This document shows positions 58,106-64,000 of a stretch of 64,000 nt of DNA, one piece after another. The position numbers and the translations under genes were made by a program. The stretch comes from Mycolicibacterium arabiense (GTDB taxonomy: Bacteria; Actinomycetota; Actinomycetes; Mycobacteriales; Mycobacteriaceae), in contig NZ_AP022593.1 of the NCBI RefSeq assembly GCF_010731815.2, forward strand, positions 3,782,001 through 3,846,000, given 5' to 3'. Each line of letters opens with the position of its first letter. Position 1 is the first letter of the stretch. The notes beneath the pieces were generated by a model that saw only the letters and a list, made by a program, of their open reading frames with translations, was not told where the DNA came from and did not search any database.

Positions 58106-59271
58106 TGGCCTCCGGCGCGGTGGACGAGGCCCAACTGCGGGAGCTGATCCCCGGTGTCCTGGCGGCCCTCGTCCACCGCGGAGCGGACTTCGCCGCCGCC
58201 GAGGACGCGGTGCAGGAGGCTCTGGTCCGGGCGCTCGACGCGTGGCCCCGGCGCAGACCCGACGATTCCAAGGCCTGGCTGATCACGACGGCCTGGCGAT
58301 GCTTCATCGATCACACCCGGTCCGACGTGGCGCGGCGAGCCCGGGAGGCCCGGGTGTTCGACGAGCCGCCGCCAGGCCCAACGGAATCAGCTGACGACAC
58401 GCTGCGGCTCTACTTCCTCTGCGCTCACCCGAGCCTCACCTCCGCGTCGGCCGTCGCGCTCACCCTGCGCGCGCTCGGCGGCCTGACCACCCGGCAGATC
58501 GCGCAGGCCTACCTCGTTCCGGAAGCGACGATGGCGCAGCGCATCAGCCGCGCCAAGCGCACCGTGGGTGCCGTCCGGTTCGATCGCCCCGGTGATCTCG
58601 GCATCGTCCTGAAGGTGCTGTATCTGGTGTTCAACGAGGGATACGGCGGCGACGTCGATCTGTCGGCCGAGGCGATCCGCTTGGCGCGGCAGCTGTCTCG
58701 GGCCTCTGACGACCCGGAGGTCGCCGGCCTCCTCGCGCTCTTCCTGCTGCACCACGCCCGGCGGCCTGCGAGGATCCGCGCCGACGGCAGCCTCGTGCGG
58801 CTGGACGAACAGGACCGCGGGCTGTGGCGGCGCGACCTGATCGCCGAGGGCGTGGACGTGCTGCAGGCGGCCCTGGCCCGCGACCGGTTGGGGGAGTATC
58901 AGGCGCAGGCCGCCATCGCGGCGCTGCATGCCGATGCGCAGTCGGCCGACGAGACGGACTGGGTGCAGATCGTCGAGTGGTACGACGAATTGGTCGCACT
59001 CACCGACAGCCCGGTCGTGCGGCTCAATCGTGCCGTCGCAGTCGGCGAGGCCGACGGCCCGCACGCCGGGCTGCGCGCGCTCGCCGACCTCGACCCCGGT
59101 CTACCGCGGTACACGGCCGCCGTCGCCCATCTTCGGGAACGGGCAGGCGATCTCGCTACGGCTGCCCGGCTCTACGCCGAGGCCGCCGCGCAGGCGCACG
59201 ACCTCGCCGAGCGCAACCACCTGATCCTGCGCGCGGCGACGCTGCGGCAGCGGCTGGACGCCTCGGGTTAG
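58105..59271 (+). CDS. ECF sigma factor with C-terminal TPR-like extension (ECF42 type, DUF6596)
   Basis: This 388-residue protein has sigma-70 region 2 ('FAAAEDAVQEALVRALDAWP', 'DDSKAWLITTAWRCFIDHTR') and region 4 ('LTLRALGGLTTRQIAQAYLVPEATMAQRISRAKR', pattern), followed by about 210 residues of helical, TPR-like sequence with 'EGYGG' and 'LNRAVAVGEADGPHAGLRAL' typical of DUF6596. This extension replaces an anti-sigma factor and controls activity in ECF41/42-type factors. No anti-sigma gene is nearby. It is coupled to the DGPF gene and convergent (4-bp overlap) with the MOSC-reductase gene. Confidence 0.92.
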   Translation: MASGAVDEAQLRELIPGVLAALVHRGADFAAAEDAVQEALVRALDAWPRRRPDDSKAWLITTAWRCFIDHTRSDVARRAREARVFDEPPPGPTESADDTLRLYFLCAHPSLTSASAVALTLRALGGLTTRQIAQAYLVPEATMAQRISRAKRTVGAVRFDRPGDLGIVLKVLYLVFNEGYGGDVDLSAEAIRLARQLSRASDDPEVAGLLALFLLHHARRPARIRADGSLVRLDEQDRGLWRRDLIAEGVDVLQAALARDRLGEYQAQAAIAALHADAQSADETDWVQIVEWYDELVALTDSPVVRLNRAVAVGEADGPHAGLRALADLDPGLPRYTAAVAHLRERAGDLATAARLYAEAAAQAHDLAERNHLILRAATLRQRLDASG

Positions 59272-61013
59272 AGGTCGAGCACCACGTCGCCTGCGGGCCG
59301 CGAGCAGCAGATCAGGATGTTGCCGTCGGTGGGGCGCTCGAGCGGTTCGGGGTCGTAGTCCACGCTGCCCGACAGCAGGGCCGTCTGGCAGTTGTGGCAG
59401 ACGCCCGTTCGGCACGACCACCGTGCCGGGACGTCGCACGCCTCGGCGAACTCCAGCAGGGTCGACGGCATGGCAGCCATCGGTGCGGAGATGCCGCTGC
59501 GGGCGAACTGCACGGCGGGGCCCGGGCCGGGCTCACCCGAGGGCAGGTGCGGCGCAACGACTCTCGCTGCGATACCGGGAGTCAGCGCTTCCTTGGCGCC
59601 GAACAGCTCGCTGCGGACGCGGCTCGGGTCGAGACCGTAGGCGGCGAGGCCGGCGCCCAGTTCGGTCGTGAACGAGGCCGGGCCGCACAGGTATGCCGTC
59701 GCGTCGTGGGGAACGCCCAGCTCCTCGACGAGGGCGATCGACAGCCTGCCCGTGTCGGTGTAGTCCACCCCGGCCCGATCCGATGGCGCGGGATGGCTGT
59801 ACACGGTGCGCGAACGGGCTCGGGGCAACTGTCCGAGCAACTCCCGCACCTCGTCGGCGTAGGGGTGTTCGCTGCCGTCGCGGGCGCCGTACAACCACCA
59901 GACGTCCCGGGCGGATCGGGACTTCACCAGGGAATGCAGCATGGAGAGAACCGGGGTGACGCCGACGCCTGCCGAGAGCAGGACCACCGGGCCGCTGCCC
60001 TCGTCGAGGGCGAAGGTGCCGCGCGGCGCGGCGACGTCGAGGAGGTCGCCCACCGACACGCGCGCGTGAATGAACCGGCTGACGACGCCGTCGTCCTCGC
60101 GTTTGACGCTGATCCGGAAGCGTTCGGAGCCGGGACGGTTCGACAGCGAGTAGTTCCGGATCATCGGCGCCGCAACGGAATCCGTCGTCACCCTGAGGGT
60201 GATCGACTGGCCGGGTTGCCAGCTCGGCAACGCCGTTCCATCGGGTGCCTCGAAGTAGACCGACCGCACGTGCCGGCTCTCGTCGCGCACCTCGGCGACG
60301 CGCAGTGGCCGGAACCCCATCCACGACGGTGGTGGTCCCGCGGTGGCCAGCCCGCTGTTGCCCGCCTGGTCGCCCTGATCCGCGAGGCTGCGCAGCGATG
60401 CCTGCCACCCGGGGCTGAGCGCGGGGATGTCGAGCGCGCGTTCCAGCACGGTGCGCGGGTGACCCGGTAGGTACAGCAGCGCGTTGATCTCGGCCACGGA
60501 CACCTGGTGCGGCCCGTCGGCGACCTTGACGATCTCCAGGCCGGCCTCGACCGGCCCCTCCTCGATCACGCGACAGTAGAAGCCCGGCCTGCCGTGCGAG
60601 ACCAGCAGGGCGGCCATCCGTGGCTCGCCGATCCGAATGCCCGCCCGGTAGCACGTGACCCGGGGCTGGGTGACCTCCAGAACCGCGCCGCCGACGCGGT
60701 AGCGGTCGCCGATGCATACGTCGTCGTCCGACAGGCCGTCCACGGTGAGGTTCTCGCCGAGCAGGCCGGGCACCAGGTCCGGCCGGTCGAGCACCTGTGC
60801 CCAGTGACGGTAGGACTGCACCTGGTACACCAGAACCGCTCGGTTCTCCCCGCCGTGTCCGCCGAGATCGCCCTGGCCGTCGCCATCGACGTTGAGCCGC
60901 CGCACCATTCGTGGGCCCGACACCGGTTCCTTGCCGAGCCCCGAGAAGACCGTGCGGCCGTTCCAGTCGACGTCCCGGGGGAGGCCCACGTTCACCGATG
61001 TCACCGTCGCCAT
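59268..61013 (-). CDS. MOSC domain fused to a ferredoxin reductase-type FAD/NAD and 2Fe-2S module
   Basis: This 581-residue protein has three parts: an N-terminal MOSC domain (about 1-215) with the sulfur/molybdenum-type Cys in 'VTCYRAGIRIG'; an FAD/NAD(P)H reductase (about 240-470, 'RNYSLSNRPG', 'LLSAGVGVTPVLSMLH', 'AYLCGPASF'); and a C-terminal plant-type 2Fe-2S ferredoxin with 'CRTGVCHNC' plus a last Cys in 'NILICCSRP'. MOSC-reductase fusions are linked to reduction of N-hydroxylated or sulfur compounds. An ATG at 61022 is an alternative start. It follows the TetR gene by 10-20 bp. Confidence 0.9.
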   Translation of the reverse strand: MATVTSVNVGLPRDVDWNGRTVFSGLGKEPVSGPRMVRRLNVDGDGQGDLGGHGGENRAVLVYQVQSYRHWAQVLDRPDLVPGLLGENLTVDGLSDDDVCIGDRYRVGGAVLEVTQPRVTCYRAGIRIGEPRMAALLVSHGRPGFYCRVIEEGPVEAGLEIVKVADGPHQVSVAEINALLYLPGHPRTVLERALDIPALSPGWQASLRSLADQGDQAGNSGLATAGPPPSWMGFRPLRVAEVRDESRHVRSVYFEAPDGTALPSWQPGQSITLRVTTDSVAAPMIRNYSLSNRPGSERFRISVKREDDGVVSRFIHARVSVGDLLDVAAPRGTFALDEGSGPVVLLSAGVGVTPVLSMLHSLVKSRSARDVWWLYGARDGSEHPYADEVRELLGQLPRARSRTVYSHPAPSDRAGVDYTDTGRLSIALVEELGVPHDATAYLCGPASFTTELGAGLAAYGLDPSRVRSELFGAKEALTPGIAARVVAPHLPSGEPGPGPAVQFARSGISAPMAAMPSTLLEFAEACDVPARWSCRTGVCHNCQTALLSGSVDYDPEPLERPTDGNILICCSRPAGDVVLDL

Positions 61014-61032
61014 GGTGACCATGATGATCTCG

Positions 61033-61581
61033 TCAGGGGTGCGTGCGGAAGCCCCGCAGGATCGTGTCGAGATGCCGTCGCCAGAGCTGCTCGCCCTCAT
61101 GCGCCGGGTCGGTGCGCTCGGACTGGATGACGCCGCGCAGCGCCCATACGGCGATGGTGACGTCATCGGGGGTCACGTCCGCGCGGATCGCGCCCGCGGC
61201 CTGCGCGCGCCGGAGCAGCCGTGTCGATCGGCCGCGTAGTTCCTCCACGAGTGCCGAGGGCGCCAGTTCGCCCCAGATCGGTGCCCACAGACCGGCCTTG
61301 CCCGCGAGTTCGACGCCGACCGTGCGCAGGAAGACGTCCAGTCCGGTGGCCGCCGAGGACTGCTCGGCCTCAGCGGCGACGTCGATCAGGTGTTGGAAGA
61401 AGCCGGCGAGGACCTCTTGCACCAGCGCGTCCTTACTCGCGAAGCGGCGATACAGGGTCGCCGGTCCGACCTGGGCCGCCTTCGCAACGTCGTCCAGGGT
61501 CGCGGACGGCCCGCGTTCGGCGAACACCGCCTCGGCCGCGTCCACCAGCCGTGCGCGGTTCATGGCCGCATCGCGTCGCAC
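61033..61581 (-). CDS. TetR-family regulator
   Basis: This 182-residue TetR protein has its HTH at about residues 8-55 ('VDAAEAVFAERGPSATLDDVAKAAQVGPATLYRRF' pattern) and a helical ligand domain. It starts at GTG, with an ATG six codons later as an option. It is the first gene of the leftward pair with the MOSC-reductase and is divergent from an SDR gene. The 23-bp perfect dyad at 61636-61658 between them is its likely operator. Confidence 0.92.
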   Translation of the reverse strand: MRRDAAMNRARLVDAAEAVFAERGPSATLDDVAKAAQVGPATLYRRFASKDALVQEVLAGFFQHLIDVAAEAEQSSAATGLDVFLRTVGVELAGKAGLWAPIWGELAPSALVEELRGRSTRLLRRAQAAGAIRADVTPDDVTIAVWALRGVIQSERTDPAHEGEQLWRRHLDTILRGFRTHP

Positions 61582-61635
61582 CGATCACCCCCTGCCGTCG
61601 TCGGGGCGGGGAATGATTCCGAGCCGCAGGCGTTC

Positions 61636-61658
61636 AAGTGATAGTCAAGCTATCACTT
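61636..61658. promoter_or_regulatory. Perfect TetR-type operator between the TetR and SDR genes
   Basis: AAGTGATAG and CTATCACTT form a perfect inverted repeat with 9-bp arms around TCAAG, 11 bp before the SDR ATG. Arm length and position fit a TetR operator repressing both divergent transcripts. Confidence 0.68.
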
Positions 61659-61669
61659 CGGAGGACGAC

Positions 61670-62530
61670 ATGAACAAGGTTTGGTTCGTAACGGGTTCGA
61701 CGCGCGGCTTCGGCCGGCAACTGGTCAAGGCCGCCCTGGACGCCGGTGACGCGGTTGCGGCCACCGCGCGGCGCCCCGATCAGCTCAGCGACCTGGTGGA
61801 CGCCCATGGCGACCGGGTCCTGCCGCTGCCACTCGACGTGACCGACGCCGAGGCCGCACGCACGGCGCTCGCGACGGCGCGCGACCACTTCGGCCGCGTC
61901 GACGTGGTGGTCAACAACGCCGGCTACGCCAACGTCGCTCCGATCGAGACGGGTGACACGGGCGACTTCCGCGCGCAGTTCGAGACCAACTTCTGGGGTG
62001 TCTACAACGTGTCCAAGGCCGCGATCCCCGTCCTGCGCGAGCAGGGCGGCGGGCTCATCATCCAGTTCTCGTCCATGGGCGGCCGCGTCGGCGGGTCGGC
62101 GGGCATCGCGTCGTACCAGGCCGCGAAGTTCGCGATCGACGGGTTCTCCCGGGTGCTGCAGGCGGAGACGTCGCCGTTCGGGATCAAGGTGATGGTGGTC
62201 GAACCGAGCGGGTTCGCGACCGACTGGGCGGGATCGTCGATGACGATCGACGACATCCCGGAGCATTACGCCGACACCGTCGGTGCGATGAACGCCATCC
62301 GCACCAGCGACGCCATCACCGCGGGCGACCCCGCCCGTGCAGCGGACATCCTGGTCCGTCTGTCCCGGCGCGCTGACGTGCCGTACCACCTCCCGCTCGG
62401 CGTGATCGCCATCGAGGGCGTGATCCGGCAGGACGAGTCCCTGTTAGCGGAGGACCACGAGTGGGCCGCGGTCGCCAGGTCCGCCGACTTCGCCGAACCC
62501 TTCCCCGTCGACCTCCCGCCCGTGGCCTGA
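61670..62530 (+). CDS. Short-chain dehydrogenase/reductase
   Basis: This 286-residue classical SDR has 'VWFVTGSTRGFGRQLVKAAL', 'VVNNAGYANVAPIE' and the catalytic 'SYQAAKFAIDGFSR' (YxxxK). It resembles the oxidoreductases often found as targets of TetR repressors sensing reactive carbonyls or xenobiotics. The ATG follows GGAGGAC. It is separated from the TetR gene by the operator dyad and probably derepressed with the MOSC-reductase operon. Confidence 0.93.
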   Translation: MNKVWFVTGSTRGFGRQLVKAALDAGDAVAATARRPDQLSDLVDAHGDRVLPLPLDVTDAEAARTALATARDHFGRVDVVVNNAGYANVAPIETGDTGDFRAQFETNFWGVYNVSKAAIPVLREQGGGLIIQFSSMGGRVGGSAGIASYQAAKFAIDGFSRVLQAETSPFGIKVMVVEPSGFATDWAGSSMTIDDIPEHYADTVGAMNAIRTSDAITAGDPARAADILVRLSRRADVPYHLPLGVIAIEGVIRQDESLLAEDHEWAAVARSADFAEPFPVDLPPVA

Positions 62531-62786
62531 CCCGGGCGGGAAGCTGGTGAGCGACTCCAGGCCGTGCAGCGGCGCACACCGACCGGCCATGCCGACTATG
62601 GTGATCAACCGATCCAGGGCGAAAGCAGCCATGACACATAGGTTGTCGCGAAAGTAGACGCGTCACAACGCGGATGACGGTCACGCGAGCACGAGATGCT
62701 GCCGAAAACCGTTTGCGCGCATTGGTACCGCGGCGCTTACTCTGGTAGCCGACCTAACAATCGACGACTCGAGGAGGAGCACCCAC

Positions 62787-64000
62787 ATGCAGCGCCGTGC
62801 TGCGCCGAGCCCGACCCTGATCATCGCGCTGTTGGTCGGGGCGGCATTCGTCATGATCCTCAACGAGACGATCATGAGTGTGGCGCTGCCCGCGCTGATC
62901 CTGGACCTCGAGGTGTCCGCAGCCACCGCGCAGTGGCTCACCAGTGGCTTCCTGCTCACCATGGCCGTGGTGATTCCGATGACCGGCGCCCTGCTGCAAC
63001 GCTTTCCGGCCCGGACCGTCTACCTGATGTCGATGATCCTGTTCTGCAGCGGAACGCTGCTGGCGGCGCTCGCGCCGGGCTTCACCGTCCTGCTGGTGGG
63101 GCGCATCGTGCAGGCGTGCGGCACCGCAGTCATGGTGCCGCTGTTGATGACGACGATCATGACGCTGATCCCGGTGGAACGGCGTGGTCAGACGATGGGC
63201 ACCATCTCGATCGTGATCGCGGTGGCGCCCGCGGTGGGCCCGACGCTGTCCGGGCTGATCCTCGGATCGCTGAGCTGGCGCTGGATGTTCTGGATCGTGC
63301 TGCCGATCGCTCTGGTCGCGCTCGCTGCCGGCCACCGTTGGCTGCGGGTGCCCAGCGAGGAACGTCGCCCGACCCCGATCGACTACGTGTCGGTGCCGCT
63401 GTCCGCAGTCGCCTTCGCCGGCCTCGTCTTCGGACTGTCGCTGGCGGGCGAGTCCAGCGGTGGCGGCGGCGTCCCGGCCTGGGTGCCGGCCATCGTGGGT
63501 GCGACGGCGATGGTGCTCTTCGGCGTCAGGCAAGTCCGCCTGCAGCGCACGGACGGTGCCTTCCTGGATCTGCGCCCCTTCACCTATCGCCGGTTCTCGG
63601 TGTCGCTCGCGCTGGTCGTGCTCGGCTTCATGGCGCTGTTCGGGGCGATCATCATGCTCCCGCTCTACGTGCAGGACGTCCTCGGGCGCAGCGCCCTGGT
63701 GGCCGGTCTCGTCGGCTTCCCCGGCGGCCTGCTGATGGGCTTGGCCGGGCCGTTCGTCGGACGGATCTACGACCGGCTCGGTGCCCGCGTGCTCGTCATC
63801 CCGGGGTCGGCGCTGCTGTGCGCGTCACTGTGGGGCTTCGCGACGCTGTCGGCCGCGTCGCCGATCTGGGCAGTCGTCGTGCTGCAGATGGTGATGATGC
63901 TGGGGCTGTCGATGATGTTCACGCCGCTGATGACCGACGCGCTCGGCGTACTCCCCGACTGGCTCTACTCCCACGGCAGCGCGATCCTCACGACCCTGCA
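62787..64000 (+). CDS. DHA2-type MFS drug/metabolite exporter (C-terminus beyond window)
   Basis: The frame starts at an ATG behind GAGGAGGAGC and runs to the window end, giving about 404 residues of an MFS protein: 'FVMILNETIMSVALPALILD' in TM1, 'AQWLTSGFLLTMAVVIPMTG' in TM2, 'GRIVQACGTAVMVPLLMTT' near motif C position, 'PAVGPTLSGLILGSLSWRWMF' in TM5. This is the 14-helix DHA2 (EmrB/QacA) pattern. At least ten helices are inside the window. It probably exports a drug or lipid. The 256-bp gap before it shows only promoter-like sequence. Confidence 0.92.
   Translation, partial: MQRRAAPSPTLIIALLVGAAFVMILNETIMSVALPALILDLEVSAATAQWLTSGFLLTMAVVIPMTGALLQRFPARTVYLMSMILFCSGTLLAALAPGFTVLLVGRIVQACGTAVMVPLLMTTIMTLIPVERRGQTMGTISIVIAVAPAVGPTLSGLILGSLSWRWMFWIVLPIALVALAAGHRWLRVPSEERRPTPIDYVSVPLSAVAFAGLVFGLSLAGESSGGGGVPAWVPAIVGATAMVLFGVRQVRLQRTDGAFLDLRPFTYRRFSVSLALVVLGFMALFGAIIMLPLYVQDVLGRSALVAGLVGFPGGLLMGLAGPFVGRIYDRLGARVLVIPGSALLCASLWGFATLSAASPIWAVVVLQMVMMLGLSMMFTPLMTDALGVLPDWLYSHGSAILTTL

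Noticed and set aside
58824..60470. 548-codon plus-strand frame overlapping the sigma factor and MOSC-reductase genes
   Set aside because: Composition is Arg/Gly/Ala-rich with no recognisable domain, and both overlapping genes have strong family matches.
62444..62632. Minus-strand frame of 62 codons after the SDR gene
   Set aside because: The first 30 residues look protein-like, but the frame runs antisense into the SDR gene, and no ribosome site or family match supports it.
1..64000. CRISPR arrays, prophage or transposon ends, tRNA or rRNA genes
   Set aside because: No regularly spaced repeats, no integrase/transposase sequence, and no tRNA-like cloverleaf or rRNA sequence was recognised by eye on either strand. 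A covariance-model scan would be needed to exclude small RNAs.

Overview
The window is GC-rich chromosomal DNA with many GTG starts. Its gene set points to a rapidly growing mycobacterium (Mycolicibacterium-like actinobacterium): an Lsr2-family nucleoid protein, an LpqH-like lipoprotein antigen, an HtrA/PepD-type membrane serine protease, a GH6 cellulase of the CelA1 type, a GH16 glucanase resembling Rv0315, a DUF732 secreted protein and several small acidic proteins with SigF-like promoters. I assign the genus by family content only; no rRNA or tRNA gene is present. I see no CRISPR array, prophage, transposase or integrase.

Layout. (1) 1-7063: a divergent catabolic locus. On the minus strand lie a KDG-type sugar kinase, an IclR regulator and a RidA protein cut by the window edge. 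On the plus strand lie a fold-type-III PLP dehydratase, an N-acyl-D-amino-acid deacylase, a KDPG aldolase and a GntP permease. Together they read as a route from an N-acylated 2-amino-2-deoxy-aldonate (best guess N-acetyl-D-glucosaminate) to pyruvate and glyceraldehyde-3-phosphate. (2) 7094-14841: a polyamine/amine-type ABC importer with two FAD amine oxidases, a cupin and an XRE-cupin regulator. (3) 14857-17232: an ArsR-AHSA1 cassette, a SUKH-family remnant, an Lsr2 paralogue and a small acidic protein. (4) 17229-24159: envelope and secreted functions, namely a sugar-phosphate transferase, HtrA protease, GH6 cellulase, acyltransferase and dienelactone hydrolase. (5) 24321-34694: an FCD-type GntR regulator beside a true ACC deaminase, a secreted hydrolase, a GMC oxidoreductase, an ABC-F ATPase, a GT-C glycosyltransferase overlapping a GH16 enzyme, DUF732 and a flavoprotein. 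(6) 34987-46986: transporters (LysE, two APC permeases), regulators (TetR, AraC, LysR) and their SDR/NmrA/PPOX/hydrolase neighbours. (7) 46992-54169: a TupA-like ATP-grasp enzyme, a methionine aminopeptidase paired with an XRE regulator, an amidase, an ion channel and an LpqH-like lipoprotein. (8) 54176-64000: epimerase, lipase, a DGPF protein with an ECF42-type sigma factor, a MOSC-reductase fusion controlled with a TetR/SDR pair, and an MFS exporter cut by the window end.

The most interesting points are the complete amino-aldonate pathway, three or four SigF-like promoters (two of them giving nearly leaderless messages), an 8-3-8 direct repeat matching the MprA-box layout in front of the HtrA gene, an ACC deaminase that keeps both diagnostic residues, a methionine aminopeptidase sharing twin operators with an XRE protein, and a glycosyltransferase whose catalytic N-terminus lies upstream of any ATG/GTG/TTG start.
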